From contig NZ_AP021903.1 in NCBI RefSeq assembly GCF_018326005.1, forward strand, positions 2,730,001 to 2,794,000: a stretch of DNA of 64,000 nucleotides, in the 5' to 3' direction. The notes beneath the pieces are model-generated. The model was not told the origin of the DNA. It did not search any database and was given only the letters and a program-made list of their open reading frames with translations. Made by a program: the position numbers and the translations under genes. Below are positions 8,635 to 17,822 of this stretch, in pieces (the stretch's first letter is position 1; every line of letters starts with the position of its first letter). This DNA is from Pseudomonas sp. Seg1 (lineage in GTDB: Bacteria; Pseudomonadota; Gammaproteobacteria; Pseudomonadales; Pseudomonadaceae).

Positions 8635-8858
8635 AGATAAAGCTCCAATTTAAAAAATGGGAGCCATCACCCTCGCTACCAAACGGCGGGTGGCGGCCAT
8701 GCGCAGGTTGGTAGACCGGTTAAATTGGGAAACCCGGCGCTCACAGAGGAGCCCCACGCATGCCCACCATACAAAGCTGTACCTCAAAAAAGAGACAGCA
8801 TCGAAGGTGTCGCAACAACGACAATTTAAAGCGGGCTACCAAACCCGATCACTGTTTT
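8635..8858 (-). promoter_or_regulatory. Structured leader region of the DUF6124 gene
   Basis: No gene is seen in this stretch. Read on the minus strand it contains, in order, a hairpin TCACTG-AAAAA-CAGTGA (8849-8865), TTTGGTAGCCCGC, a central GGTCTACCAACC, and CCGTTTGGTAGCGAGGGTG just before the gene. The two TTTGGTAGC copies can each pair with the central CTACCAA, so two mutually exclusive hairpins are possible. Another arm pair is CCGCCACCC with GGGTGATGGC. An RNA regulatory role is an inference; a repeated DNA element is the alternative. Confidence 0.4.
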
Positions 8859-9047
8859 TCAGTGACAGGGAAACGATATAGCCCGGCCCATAGCCGTGTA
8901 AGCCGGCGGATTCTGGCGCACGCGTAGGTAACGGCGCAAGGTGTTGTAGGGAGGATGGCGTAACGGTTTGTGTGCTTTAAACGCGATCACGGCTTTGTGT
9001 TTATTGATGAAATACTGGATGGCGGGAGCTTTGGGTTCTGGGGTGTG
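8859..9047 (-). other. Coding-like open frame without ATG, upstream of the DUF6124 leader
   Basis: On the minus strand a 62-codon open frame runs from the stop at 9048-9050 to the TGA at 8859-8861. It reads in part APAIQYFINKHKAVIAFK, then HPPYNTLRRYLRVRQNPP and AYTAMGRAISFP. The first ATG is only ten codons from the stop; internal GTG or TTG codons are the only other starts. The sequence looks protein-like rather than random, so it may be a decayed gene end or a small peptide with a GTG start. I recognise no family. Confidence 0.3.
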
Positions 9048-9058
9048 TCAGTGGGAAT

Positions 9059-9220
9059 CCCCCTCACCCCAGCCCTCTCCCCCAAAGGGGGCGAGGGGGA
9101 AAGGGAGCCGATCTCCATGTACTCCAGAACCTGATTTCAACTCGATATTTCAGGTCGGCGTATTTCGAGCATCCAGCTCGGTCAGTTCTCTCTCCCTCTG
9201 GGAGAGGGTTAGGGTGAGGG
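9059..9220. repeat. Inverted-repeat element with CCCTCACCC / GGGTGAGGG ends
   Basis: The ends CCCTCACCCCAGCCCTCTCC and GGAGAGGGTTAGGGTGAGGG are near-perfect inverted repeats about 160 bp apart, with no coding potential inside. It resembles a non-autonomous, MITE-like intergenic repeat. It lies between the DUF6124 leader and the GFA gene. Confidence 0.65.
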
Positions 9221-9269
9221 CTGTCGTCTGGATGATCGGTAATTTCAAATTCTGAAGTGGAGGTGAGAC

Positions 9270-9662
9270 ATGAGTCGATTGACTGGTGGTTGCCTATGCG
9301 GCGACGTCCGTTTCGAAGTGGCAGGTCAGCCCTATCGCGTCGGCATTTGCCACTGTCTCGACTGCCGCAAACGCCACGGCGCGCTGTTCGGCACCTCGGC
9401 AATATTCCCCGAAGATGCGTTGAAGGTCACCGGCGAAACCCGCGACTATAACGGGCGCTTTTTCTGCCCGCGCTGCGGCTCTCCGGTGTTCACGCGTTCG
9501 GCGGATGAAGTCGAGGTCAACGTCGGTTCACTCGATCAACCCAATCAGTTCAAGCCTACTTACGAACTCTGGACCATCCGCCGCGAGTCATGGCTGTCGG
9601 CGCTGCCATTGGCTCACCATTACGAGCGTGATCGTGAAAGTTCAGGGCGCACAGAGGAATAA
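9270..9662 (+). CDS. GFA family zinc protein (glutathione-dependent formaldehyde-activating fold)
   Basis: 130 residues. A strong GGAGGTGA site precedes the ATG. Zinc-binding cysteines are GGCLCGDVRF (residues 7-16), CHCLDCRKRHGA (about 28-39) and FCPRCGSPVF (about 65-74), the GFA/CENP-V pattern. Family members are often called S-hydroxymethylglutathione synthases, but for most, including this one, the substrate is unproven. The C-terminal YELWTIRRESWL is usual for the family. A REP pair follows. Confidence 0.93.
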   Translation: MSRLTGGCLCGDVRFEVAGQPYRVGICHCLDCRKRHGALFGTSAIFPEDALKVTGETRDYNGRFFCPRCGSPVFTRSADEVEVNVGSLDQPNQFKPTYELWTIRRESWLSALPLAHHYERDRESSGRTEE

Positions 9663-9705
9663 TGGAGCCCTTGTGGTAACCGAGATGGATGTCATCTCAC
9701 AACAC

Positions 9706-9797
9706 CTGTGGGAGCTGGCTTGCCAGCGATAGCAATCTGTCAGACACATCAACGTTGGGTGTGCTGCCGTCATCGCTGGCAAGCCAGCTCCCACAGG
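9706..9797. repeat. REP pair (inverted), GGAGCTGGCTTGCCAGCGA family
   Basis: CTGTGGGAGCTGGCTTGCCA and its reverse complement flank a spacer of about 40 bp between the convergent GFA and hydrolase genes. It is the same element type and geometry as the pair at 7367-7457. Confidence 0.9.
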
Positions 9798-9822
9798 GGA
9801 CTGTGCATAAAGATTACAAATA

Positions 9823-10653
9823 TCAGCTGCGAATGAAGGCCAACAGATCAGCGTTGATGGTCTCGGCCTCCGTCGTCGGCATACCGTGCGGGAACCCCGG
9901 ATACGACTTCAACGTGCCATTGGGCAGCAGTTTCGCCGACAAAGGCCCCGAGTTCGCATACGGCACAATCTGATCATCCTCGCCGTGCATTACCAACACC
10001 GGCACGGTGACCTTCTTCAAGTCTTCGGTGAAATCGGTCTGCGAAAACGCGACGATCCCGTCGTAATGCGCCTTGGCCCCGCCGATCATGCCTTGGCGCC
10101 ACCAGTTGGCAATGATCCCTTCCGAAGACTTGGCGCCCGGCCGGTTGTACCCGTAAAAAGGCCCGCTCGGAATATCCCGATAAAACTGCGCCCGATTGGC
10201 CGCCAACTGCGCTTGAAAACCATCGAACACCGACTTCGGCAACCCACCCGGATTGCTTTCGGTCTGCACCATCAGCGGCGGCACGGCACTGATGAGCACG
10301 CCTTTGGCAACGTTGTCCTGTCCATGCCGGGCGATGTAATGGATGACTTCACCGCCGCCAGTGGAGTGGCCGACATGCACGACGTTCTTCACGCCCAGGT
10401 GATTGACCACCGCCAACGCATCATCGGCGTAGTGATCCATATCGTGGCCGTCCCAGACCTGGCTCGATCGCCCATGCCCACGGCGATCATGGGCAATGAC
10501 CCGAAAGCCCTTGCCGAGAAAGAACAGCATCTGCGCATCCCAGTCATCCGAACTCAGTGGCCAGCCGTGGTGAAAATGAATCACCGGGGCGTCTTTCGGG
10601 CCCCAGTCTTTGTAAAAGATGTCGACGCCGTCTTGGGTGGTGACAAATCCCAT
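9823..10653 (-). CDS. Alpha/beta hydrolase, non-haem chloroperoxidase / esterase type
   Basis: 276 residues. The catalytic nucleophile is Ser97 in GHSTGGGE; the acid lies in MHGEDDQIVPY and the His in FPHGMP near the C-terminus. HHGWPLSSDDW and HDRRGHGRS are the signature segments of the cofactor-free bacterial chloroperoxidases (CpoF-like), which are serine hydrolases able to form peracids. The natural substrate is probably an ester. There is no signal peptide, so it is cytoplasmic. The gene stands alone, with the molybdenum hydroxylase operon divergent from it. Confidence 0.93.
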   Translation of the reverse strand: MGFVTTQDGVDIFYKDWGPKDAPVIHFHHGWPLSSDDWDAQMLFFLGKGFRVIAHDRRGHGRSSQVWDGHDMDHYADDALAVVNHLGVKNVVHVGHSTGGGEVIHYIARHGQDNVAKGVLISAVPPLMVQTESNPGGLPKSVFDGFQAQLAANRAQFYRDIPSGPFYGYNRPGAKSSEGIIANWWRQGMIGGAKAHYDGIVAFSQTDFTEDLKKVTVPVLVMHGEDDQIVPYANSGPLSAKLLPNGTLKSYPGFPHGMPTTEAETINADLLAFIRS

Positions 10654-10910
10654 GCTCGCTACTCCTGACCAATGTGATGGGTAACCCGCGCAGTGTTCGC
10701 GGACCGGTTTCGCTCATGCAGCGTGGCTGGCTCGGTGAGAGCCGTTATCAACTGTAGGATTAAAGTCGACATCTGCATGACCGGTGGTCGCAACGTCTGG
10801 CTTCAAACGCAAATTACGCTTAGCTGAAAGGGATAAGCCGAGGCGCGCGCAGGCTGTTGTGGCCGCAGCGACGCCCCTTCAGAACACCGTGAGTCTGAGG
10901 AAATTCCCCG

Positions 10911-11366
10911 ATGCTGACCTTGAATATCAATGGAAAGGATCAGGAGCTCGATGTCCCCGCGGACATGCCGTTGCTCTGGGTCCTGCGCGATGTCGCGCAC
11001 CTGACCGGTACCAAATTCGGCTGTGGCATGGCCCAGTGCGGCGCCTGCACGGTGCATGTTGACGGGGCGCCGTTGCGCGCCTGTATCACCCCGGCCACCG
11101 CCGTCGCCCACGGGCAGAAAATCCTCACCATCGAAGGCTTGTCGACAGACGGTTCGCACCCGGTGCAGCAAGCCTGGGCCGAACTCGACGTGGTGCAGTG
11201 CGGTTACTGCCAGTCGGGGCAGATCATGTCGGCCGCCGCGCTATTGGCGAAAATCCCCAAGCCCACTGACAGCGATATCGATCAGGCGCTCTCCGGCAAT
11301 ATCTGCCGCTGCGGCACTTATCCAAGAATTCGCGCAGCCGTGAAGCGTGCGTCCGAAATTGGCTGA
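10911..11366 (+). CDS. (2Fe-2S) subunit of a molybdenum hydroxylase (IorA-like)
   Basis: 151 residues, with GAGGAA before the ATG. The plant-ferredoxin-like cluster motif [17 protein letters not shown] (about residues 33-49) is followed by the second cluster motif [12 protein letters not shown] and [12 protein letters not shown]. This is the two-cluster layout of the small subunit of xanthine-dehydrogenase-family enzymes without FAD, such as isoquinoline 1-oxidoreductase IorA. It passes electrons from the molybdenum site to the next carrier. It starts a three-gene operon; the large subunit begins 13 bp downstream. Confidence 0.95.
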   Translation: MLTLNINGKDQELDVPADMPLLWVLRDVAHLTGTKFGCGMAQCGACTVHVDGAPLRACITPATAVAHGQKILTIEGLSTDGSHPVQQAWAELDVVQCGYCQSGQIMSAAALLAKIPKPTDSDIDQALSGNICRCGTYPRIRAAVKRASEIG

Positions 11367-11379
11367 TGGGGGATAGACG

Positions 11380-13542
11380 ATGAACAGTCCTGTATCGCGT
11401 CGCGGTTTTCTCAAGGGCAGCGCTGTGTTGGGCGGTGGGTTGGTGGTGGCGTTTGTCGTCCCCGGCGGTCACAAATTTGCCTTTGCGGCAGAGAACGAGG
11501 GCAAGGTTTTTGCGCCGAATGCCTTCCTGCGGATTGCCGCTGATAACAGCGTCACGGTGCTGCTCGGCCATTCGGAGATGGGCCAGGGCATCTGGACCGG
11601 CCTGACCATGTTGATTGCTGAAGAACTGGACGCCGACTGGTCGAAAATTCGCGTCGAACACTCGCCCGCATCCGCGGCCGATTACGGCATGCCCGGGTTT
11701 GGCGGCATGCAGATTACCGGCGGTTCGACGTCAACCTGGATGGAGTTTGATCGCTATCGACTGGCGGGCGCGACTGCGCGGCAGATGCTGGTGGAAGCGG
11801 CGGCCAAGCGTTTCGACGTGGCGCCCTCGACGATTCGCACCGAATCGGGCGTGGTGATTGCTGGCGACAAGCGTGCGACCTACGGCGAGCTGGCGGACGC
11901 CGCTGGGCAACTGCCTGTGCCGGATCCGAAGTCGATCACCTTCAAGGAAGCCAAGGACTGGAAAATCATCGGTAAACCGACCAAGCGCCTCGACACCCCG
12001 GAGAAAATCACCGGCCGCGCCAAGTTCGGCATGGACGTGCAATTCGAGGGCTTGATGACGGCCATGGTCGCCCGTGCGCCCGTGTTCGGGGCGACGGTCA
12101 AATCCTTTGAAGGCGCCGAAGCACTGGCGGTGCCCGGCGTACACAAAGTGCTGCAGGTGCCGACCGGTGTGGCGGTGATTGCTGATCACTACTGGGCAGC
12201 AAAACTCGGCCGTGATGCGCTGAAAGTCGATTGGGATCTGGGGCCGAATGCGGAGCTAAGCAGTGAAAAACTACTGGAAAGCTTTCGCAAACTGGCCACC
12301 TCGCAAGGTACTTCGGCCAGCCAGGCCGGGGATGCAAAAGGCAACTTCAGCAAAGCGGCGAAGAAGATCGACGTTGAGTACAGCGTGCCGTTTCTGGCAC
12401 ATGCACCGATGGAACCGCTCAATTGCACGGTGAAGATCAGCGCCGAGAAATGCGAAATCTGGACCGGCACGCAGTTTCAGACGCTGGATCAAATGGTCGC
12501 CGGCAAAATCACCGGGCTCAAGCCTGAACAGGTCGAGATTCACACCGAATTCCTCGGCGGCGGTTTTGGCCGCCGCGCCAACCCGACTTCGGACTTTGTC
12601 GCCGAAGCCGTGCAAGTGGCGAAAGCCGCGGCGATGCCGGTGAAAACCGTGTGGTCGCGTGAGGACGACATTCGCGGCGGTTATTACCGCTCGATGTTTC
12701 TGCATCAGGCGCGTATCGGACTCGGTACCGATGGCATGCCGCAGAGTTGGCAGCATGTGCTGGTCGGCCAATCGATCATGACCGGCACGCTGATGGAAGC
12801 GACCATGGTCAAGAACGGCATCGACCCGACGTCGGTCGAAGGCGTTGCCGACAGCCCTTACGTCAAGGGTCTGGCCCATCATCAGGTCGATCTGCATTCG
12901 CCGCAGACCGGGATCAACGTGCTGTGGCTGCGTTCCGTGGGGCATAGCCACACGGCATTCGTCATGGAATCGCTGATCGATGAAATGGCCACGGCGGCGG
13001 GCAAGGACCCGGTCGAATACCGACGAACACTGCTCAAGGAACACCCGCGGCATTTGGCTGTTTTGAATCTGGCAGTGGAGAAGGCCAACTGGACAGCGCC
13101 GCTGCCGGACGGACACGCGCTCGGTGTGGCGGTGCATGAATCATTCGGCAGTTATGTCGCGCAGGTCGCGGAGGTATCCCAGGACAATCTGGCGATCCGC
13201 GTGCACCGTGTGGTGTGCGCGGTGGATTGCGGGATTGCGGTCAACCCGCAAAGCATCGCCGCGCAGATGGAGTCGTGCATCACCTTCGGCCTGGGCATGG
13301 CGCTGCACAGCAAGCTGACGCTCAAGGACGGCATGGTCAAGCAGTCCAACTATCACGATTATCAGGTGCTGCGGCTCAACGAGATGCCGGTGGTCGAAGT
13401 GCACATCGTACCGAGCAGCGACAAACCCGGCGGCATCGGCGAGGCCGGTGTACCGCCGACGGCTCCAGCGGTGGCCAACGCGGTGTACGCCCTGACCGGG
13501 CAACGCCTGCGCGAACTGCCACTGCAACTGTCGGGGGTGTGA
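11380..13542 (+). CDS. Molybdopterin-binding subunit of a periplasmic molybdenum hydroxylase (IorB-like)
   Basis: 720 residues. The N-terminus SRRGFLKGSAVLGGG is a twin-arginine signal, so the enzyme is probably exported folded together with its small subunit. LLGHSEMGQGIWTGL and GGGFGRRANPTSDF are molybdopterin-binding segments, and GGIGEAGVPPTAP near the C-terminus holds the catalytic Glu of the GxGEAG motif. IorB-type enzymes hydroxylate N-heterocycles or oxidise aldehydes; the substrate here is not evident. The stop is followed after one base by the start of the cytochrome gene. Confidence 0.94.
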   Translation: MNSPVSRRGFLKGSAVLGGGLVVAFVVPGGHKFAFAAENEGKVFAPNAFLRIAADNSVTVLLGHSEMGQGIWTGLTMLIAEELDADWSKIRVEHSPASAADYGMPGFGGMQITGGSTSTWMEFDRYRLAGATARQMLVEAAAKRFDVAPSTIRTESGVVIAGDKRATYGELADAAGQLPVPDPKSITFKEAKDWKIIGKPTKRLDTPEKITGRAKFGMDVQFEGLMTAMVARAPVFGATVKSFEGAEALAVPGVHKVLQVPTGVAVIADHYWAAKLGRDALKVDWDLGPNAELSSEKLLESFRKLATSQGTSASQAGDAKGNFSKAAKKIDVEYSVPFLAHAPMEPLNCTVKISAEKCEIWTGTQFQTLDQMVAGKITGLKPEQVEIHTEFLGGGFGRRANPTSDFVAEAVQVAKAAAMPVKTVWSREDDIRGGYYRSMFLHQARIGLGTDGMPQSWQHVLVGQSIMTGTLMEATMVKNGIDPTSVEGVADSPYVKGLAHHQVDLHSPQTGINVLWLRSVGHSHTAFVMESLIDEMATAAGKDPVEYRRTLLKEHPRHLAVLNLAVEKANWTAPLPDGHALGVAVHESFGSYVAQVAEVSQDNLAIRVHRVVCAVDCGIAVNPQSIAAQMESCITFGLGMALHSKLTLKDGMVKQSNYHDYQVLRLNEMPVVEVHIVPSSDKPGGIGEAGVPPTAPAVANAVYALTGQRLRELPLQLSGV

Positions 13543-13543
13543 G

Positions 13544-14122
13544 ATGAAACGACATCTGCTGTTGGGCGCGGTAGTTTTGCTGGGGCTGGGCGGCTATGCC
13601 TCGGACCTGTTCGCCGATGATCAGCAAGCCTTGAAGGCTTTCGGCACGATTCAAAAAGTCTTCCAGAGTCCGCGTTGCCAGAATTGCCACATTCCCGGGG
13701 ATTCGCCGCTGCAGTTTGACGCCGGCATCCCCCACGCGATGAACGTGGTGCGCGGCATGGACGGCAAGGGCGCCGCCGGTTTGCCTTGCGCCACCTGTCA
13801 CGCCGAGAGCAACCCGCCCGCCAGTTACGGGCCCCATGCGCCACCAGGCGCGCCGCACTGGAGCCTGCCGCCGGCCGCGCACAAAATGGCCTGGATCGGC
13901 CTGCCGCCAGACAAACTCTGCGCGATGATCAAGGATCGTTCCAGCAATGGCGACCGCGATTTTGCCGCGCTGCTCAAACACGTCAGCGAGGACAAGCTGG
14001 TGCTGTGGGGCTGGAACCCCGGGGCAGGGCGCGCGCCGGTGCCGGTACCGCACGATATATTCGTGAACCAGTTCAAGCTCTGGGCCGATGCGGGCGGGCC
14101 ATGTCCGGTGGCGGGCAGTTGA
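13544..14122 (+). CDS. Dihaem c-type cytochrome, partner of the molybdenum hydroxylase
   Basis: 192 residues. A hydrophobic N-terminus (LLLGAVVLLGLGGYASDLFA) acts as signal peptide or anchor. Two haem-attachment motifs are visible, CQNCH and CATCH, about 40 residues apart; candidate Met and His axial ligands are present (DGKG region, HKMAWIG). Third gene of the operon, it probably carries electrons from the 2Fe-2S subunit to the respiratory chain. This replaces the FAD/NAD subunit found in cytosolic members of the family. Confidence 0.88.
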   Translation: MKRHLLLGAVVLLGLGGYASDLFADDQQALKAFGTIQKVFQSPRCQNCHIPGDSPLQFDAGIPHAMNVVRGMDGKGAAGLPCATCHAESNPPASYGPHAPPGAPHWSLPPAAHKMAWIGLPPDKLCAMIKDRSSNGDRDFAALLKHVSEDKLVLWGWNPGAGRAPVPVPHDIFVNQFKLWADAGGPCPVAGS

Positions 14123-14184
14123 TGGGGTGAGCCATTGCCCATTTAGCGCTACTCTAAAGGCCATTGATGCCAATGGAGTGTGTG

Positions 14185-15150
14185 ATGCTGGTTCCCGGAA
14201 AACCCGCCAATGAAGCAGCGCGAATCCAAGTGCTGCACGGTCTCGACCTTCTCGACTCGGCGCCTGAAGAGCGTTTCGACCGGCTGACACGGCTGGCCAG
14301 ACGCCTGTTCAACGTGCCGATCGCCCTGGTGACGCTGGTGGACAAGGATCGCCAGTGGTTCAAGTCCTGTGTGGGGCTCAACGCCACGGAAACCTCGCGA
14401 GACGTTTCCTTCTGTGGTCACGCGATCCTCAATGACGACCTGCTGCTGGTGCGCGATGCCCGCGAGGACGAACGCTTTCACGACAATCCGCTGGTCACTG
14501 GCGAGCCGAACATTCGTTTCTATGCCGGCTACCCGCTGACCGTGCCCAATGGCAACAAGATGGGCACGTTGTGCCTGATCGACACCAAACCCCGTGACCT
14601 CGACGAAGAAGAGCGCGCACTGCTGCGGGATCTGGCCGAGATGGCCGAGCAAGAGCTGACGGCTGTGCAAATGGCGAGCATGGACGAGCTGACGTTGCTG
14701 TCCAACCGTCGCGGCTTCAAGCAGTTGGCCCAGCATGCGCTGGACGCCTGTGCGCGACTGGAGAAACCGGCGACGTTGCTGTTTTTTGACTTGAATGATT
14801 TCAAACAGATCAACGACCTCTACGGCCATGCCGAAGGTGACAGCGCGTTGAAAACCTTCGCCGACGTATTGCGCATCGCCTTTCGCGAAAGCGACGTGGT
14901 CGGGCGCCTCGGTGGTGATGAATTCGTCGCACTTCTGACCGGTTCCAGCCATATCGAAACCACCGCAATCATGGCGCGACTCAAGGAAATCCTTGAAGAG
15001 CGCAATGCTACGTTGCACCGCGGTTATGCGATTCGCTTCAGCGTGGGTCAGATCGAATACGACCCAAAACGCCACGAAAGCGTCGACCGCTTGCTGGCGG
15101 ATGCGGATGGCGCGATGTATGCGCACAAGCAGGCCCTGAAGCGTATCTAG
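14185..15150 (+). CDS. GAF domain diguanylate cyclase
   Basis: 321 residues from MLVPGKPAN; GGAG six bases upstream favours this ATG over two earlier ones. Residues about 20-150 are a GAF domain (FDRLTRLARRLF, SFCGHAILNDD, FYAGYPLTV, GTLCLID). Residues about 160-320 are a GGDEF domain (DELTLLSNRRGF, LFFDLNDFKQIND) with an intact GRLGGDEFVAL active site. RESD five residues before GGDEF is a complete inhibitory I-site, so product inhibition by cyclic di-GMP is likely. There are no membrane segments, so it is a cytosolic sensor for an unknown ligand. Not obviously linked to its neighbours. Confidence 0.94.
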   Translation: MLVPGKPANEAARIQVLHGLDLLDSAPEERFDRLTRLARRLFNVPIALVTLVDKDRQWFKSCVGLNATETSRDVSFCGHAILNDDLLLVRDAREDERFHDNPLVTGEPNIRFYAGYPLTVPNGNKMGTLCLIDTKPRDLDEEERALLRDLAEMAEQELTAVQMASMDELTLLSNRRGFKQLAQHALDACARLEKPATLLFFDLNDFKQINDLYGHAEGDSALKTFADVLRIAFRESDVVGRLGGDEFVALLTGSSHIETTAIMARLKEILEERNATLHRGYAIRFSVGQIEYDPKRHESVDRLLADADGAMYAHKQALKRI

Positions 15151-15157
15151 CCAGGAC

Positions 15158-15254
15158 GCCATCGCTGGCAAGCCAGCTCCCACAGGTTTCTCGGGTGTTC
15201 ACAAAGTCCCGGTTCACTGCAGATTCCTGTGGGAGCTGGCTTGCCAGCGATGGC
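15158..15254. repeat. REP pair, reversed arm order
   Basis: Here the reverse copy comes first (GCTGGCAAGCCAGCTCCCAC) and the forward copy second, the opposite of the pairs at 7367 and 9706. It lies just after the diguanylate cyclase stop. Confidence 0.85.
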
Positions 15255-15287
15255 GTCTGCCCGTTCAACTTGCATTGACTGACCCAC

Positions 15288-15317
15288 CGCTATCGCGAGC
15301 AGGCTCACTCCTACAGG
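15288..15317. repeat. Single REP of the TATCGCGAGCAGGCTCACTC type
   Basis: TATCGCGAGCAGGCTCACTCC followed by TACAGG is the same palindrome family as the pair at 34040-34128, present here as one copy. Confidence 0.8.
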
Positions 15318-15351
15318 GGGATTTGGGGCGTGGCGGGAATTGTGGGCGCAC

Positions 15352-15383
15352 AAAAAACCCGCCTGAGAGGCGGGTTTTTTTTT
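15352..15383 (-). terminator. Intrinsic terminator of fabI (T-tracts on both strands)
   Basis: AAAAAACCCGCCTGAGAGGC followed by GGGTTTTTTTTT: a 7-bp CCCGCCT/AGGCGGG stem with a short loop and T-tracts on both strands. It lies 14 bases beyond the fabI stop, so it ends the transporter-fabI transcript. Confidence 0.92.
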
Positions 15384-15396
15384 GGCTAACCGAAGA

Positions 15397-16191
15397 TCAC
15401 TCTTCGATGTTGCCCATGGCGGTGGTGTTGAAACCGCCGTCGACGTACATGATTTCACCGCTGATGCCCGACGCCAGGTCGGAGCACAGGAAGGCGCCGG
15501 CGTTGCCGACTTCGTCGATGGTGACGTTGCGACGCAGCGGGGTTTGCGCTTCGTTGGCAGCCAGCATCTTGCGGAAGTTCTTGATGCCGGAAGCGGCCAG
15601 GGTACGGATCGGGCCAGCCGATACGCAGTTGACGCGGGTGCCGTCCGGGCCCAGGGAGCCGGCCAGGTAACGGACGCCAGCTTCCAGCGAAGCCTTGGCC
15701 ATGCCCATCACGTTGTAGTTAGGCATGGTGCGCTCGGCGCCCAGGTACGACAGGGTCAGCAGGCTGCCGTTGCGGCCTTTCATCATTTCGCGGCCGGCTT
15801 TGGCCAGGGCCACGAAGCTGTAGGCGCTGATGTCGTGAGCGATGCGGAAACCGTCACGGGTGGTGGCTTCGGTGAAGTCGCCGTCCAGTTGGTCGCCCGG
15901 GGCGAAGCCAACGGAGTGGACGATGCAGTCCAGGCCGTCCCACTTCTTGCTCAGCGCTTCGAAGACCTTGGCGATTTCTTCATCGCTGGCCACGTCGCAC
16001 GGGAAGCACAGCTCAGGGCTCGAACCCCAGCCTTGGGCGAATTCTTCAACACGACCTTTCAGTTTGTCGTTCTGATAAGTGAAGGCAAGCTCAGCGCCCT
16101 CGCGATGCATGGCGGCAGCGATGCCGGATGCGATGGACAGCTTGCTGGCGACACCGACGATCAGTACGCGCTTACCGGCGAGAAAACCCAT
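15397..16191 (-). CDS. fabI: Enoyl-[acyl-carrier-protein] reductase (NADH)
   Basis: 264 residues. GAGGAG precedes the ATG at 16191; a longer reading frame to 16323 has no sense as coding start. It catalyses the last step of each fatty-acid elongation cycle. The NADH site [13 protein letters not shown] and the catalytic Tyr-x6-Lys (YNVMGMAK, preceded by [11 protein letters not shown]) are typical FabI features, as is GFAPGDQL around the substrate site. It starts 19 bp after the transporter ATPase gene and is likely read through from that operon, although it may also have its own promoter. Confidence 0.97.
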   Translation of the reverse strand: MGFLAGKRVLIVGVASKLSIASGIAAAMHREGAELAFTYQNDKLKGRVEEFAQGWGSSPELCFPCDVASDEEIAKVFEALSKKWDGLDCIVHSVGFAPGDQLDGDFTEATTRDGFRIAHDISAYSFVALAKAGREMMKGRNGSLLTLSYLGAERTMPNYNVMGMAKASLEAGVRYLAGSLGPDGTRVNCVSAGPIRTLAASGIKNFRKMLAANEAQTPLRRNVTIDEVGNAGAFLCSDLASGISGEIMYVDGGFNTTAMGNIEE

Positions 16192-16210
16192 GTGTTGCTC
16201 CTCTTTCAGG

Positions 16211-17821
16211 TTATTGCGCAGTGGCTGGTGCCAAAAAAGCGGCTTCCAGCAACTGCTGTGTATACGGATGTTGGGGGGCGGCAAAGATTTCTTGCGCGTC
16301 TCCCTGTTCGACCACTTGGCCATGCTTGACCACCATCAACTGGTGGCTCAGCGCTTTAACAACAGCCAGATCATGGCTGATGAACAAATACGTCAGGTTG
16401 TACTTGGCTTGCAGTGAACGCAACAGCTCCACCACTTGCCGCTGCACCGTCCGGTCGAGCGCGGATGTCGGCTCGTCCAGCAGGATCAGCGCCGGTTTCA
16501 GCACCAGGGCCCGGGCAATGGCGATTCGTTGCCGCTGCCCACCGGAAAATTCGTGGGGGTAGCGGTGCCGGGTTTCCGGATCCAGACCTACCTCCTTCAA
16601 TGCCGCAATGATCGCCGCTTCCTGTTCGGCGGCGGTGCCCATCTTGTGAATCCGCAGGCCTTCGCCAACGATGTCACTGACGCACATACGCGGGCTCAGG
16701 CTGCCAAACGGGTCCTGAAACACCACCTGCATTTCCCGACGCAACGGGCGAACCTCGTTCTGCGTCAGGCAGTCTAGCTGCTTGCCTTCAAAACGAATGG
16801 CGCCTTTGCTGCCGATCAGCCGCAAAATCGCCAGACCCAGCGTGGATTTGCCGGAACCGCTTTCCCCCACAATCCCCAGAGTCTGACCCTGAGGCAGGCT
16901 GAAATTGATGCCGTCCACTGCCTTGACGTAATCCACCGTGCGCTTGAGCAGGCCTTTCTTGATCGGGAACCAGACTTTCAGGTTCTCGACTTCGAGCAGC
17001 GGCGCGCCGATTTTATTGCTCGCCGGGCCTCCGCTGGGCTCCGCGCCGAGCAATTCCCGAGTGTACGGATGCTGCGGCGAACGGAACAGCTCTGCGCACG
17101 ATGCCTGTTCGACGATGCAACCGCGCTGCATGACACATACGCGATGCGCAATTCTTCGCACCAGGTTCAAATCGTGACTGATCAGTAGCAGCGACATGCC
17201 CAATCTGGCCTGTAATTCCTTGAGCAAATCGAGGATTTTCAGCTGAACGGTCACGTCCAGAGCCGTGGTCGGTTCGTCGGCAATCAGTAGCTCCGGCTCG
17301 TTCGCCAGGGCCATGGCGATCATTACGCGCTGACGCTGACCGCCGGACAATTCGTGGGGCAGGGCCTTGAGGCGCTTGTGAGGCTCGGGGATGCCGACCA
17401 TCTCCAGCAGCTCCAGCGTGCGCTTGGTCGCGACTTTGCCGGTCAGGCCCTTGTGGATGCCGAGGACTTCGTTGATCTGCTTCTCGATGGAATGCAGCGG
17501 GTTCAGCGACGTCATCGGCTCCTGAAAGATCATCGCAATGCGGTTGCCGCGAATGTGACGGATGGTTTTTTCGCTCAGCCCCAGCAGGTTTTGCCCGGCA
17601 TAGTTGATGCTGCCAGCCGGATGACGCGCCATCGGGTAGGGCAGCAGGCGCAGGATCGAGTGTGCCGTCACCGATTTGCCCGAGCCGGATTCGCCGACCA
17701 GCGCCAGGGTTTCGCCGCGCTTGATGTCGAAGCTCACGCCTTCCACGACCCGGTGCACACGCTCGCCAAAACCGAATTCGACGGCGAGGTCGCGTACTTC
17801 GATCAGATTGTCCTGATTCAT
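16211..17821 (-). CDS. yejF: ABC transporter ATPase with two fused ATP-binding domains (YejF / NppD)
   Basis: 536 residues, with GAGGAAG before the ATG. Domain 1 has Walker A GESGSGKS (about residues 38-45), signature [12 protein letters not shown] and Walker [13 protein letters not shown]. Domain 2 repeats them with [20 protein letters not shown] and [12 protein letters not shown]. Each half carries the oligopeptide-family C-terminal extension ([22 protein letters not shown]). Fusion of both ATPases is characteristic of the YejABEF/Npp peptide importer. It is last of the transporter genes, one base after yejE. Confidence 0.94.
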   Translation of the reverse strand: MNQDNLIEVRDLAVEFGFGERVHRVVEGVSFDIKRGETLALVGESGSGKSVTAHSILRLLPYPMARHPAGSINYAGQNLLGLSEKTIRHIRGNRIAMIFQEPMTSLNPLHSIEKQINEVLGIHKGLTGKVATKRTLELLEMVGIPEPHKRLKALPHELSGGQRQRVMIAMALANEPELLIADEPTTALDVTVQLKILDLLKELQARLGMSLLLISHDLNLVRRIAHRVCVMQRGCIVEQASCAELFRSPQHPYTRELLGAEPSGGPASNKIGAPLLEVENLKVWFPIKKGLLKRTVDYVKAVDGINFSLPQGQTLGIVGESGSGKSTLGLAILRLIGSKGAIRFEGKQLDCLTQNEVRPLRREMQVVFQDPFGSLSPRMCVSDIVGEGLRIHKMGTAAEQEAAIIAALKEVGLDPETRHRYPHEFSGGQRQRIAIARALVLKPALILLDEPTSALDRTVQRQVVELLRSLQAKYNLTYLFISHDLAVVKALSHQLMVVKHGQVVEQGDAQEIFAAPQHPYTQQLLEAAFLAPATAQ

Positions 17822-17822
17822 T

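Noticed and set aside
8690..8760. tRNA-like sequence (GGTAGACCGGTTAAATTGG)
   Set aside because: No acceptor stem, no TTCGAATC T-arm and no CCA end; it belongs to the DUF6124 leader.
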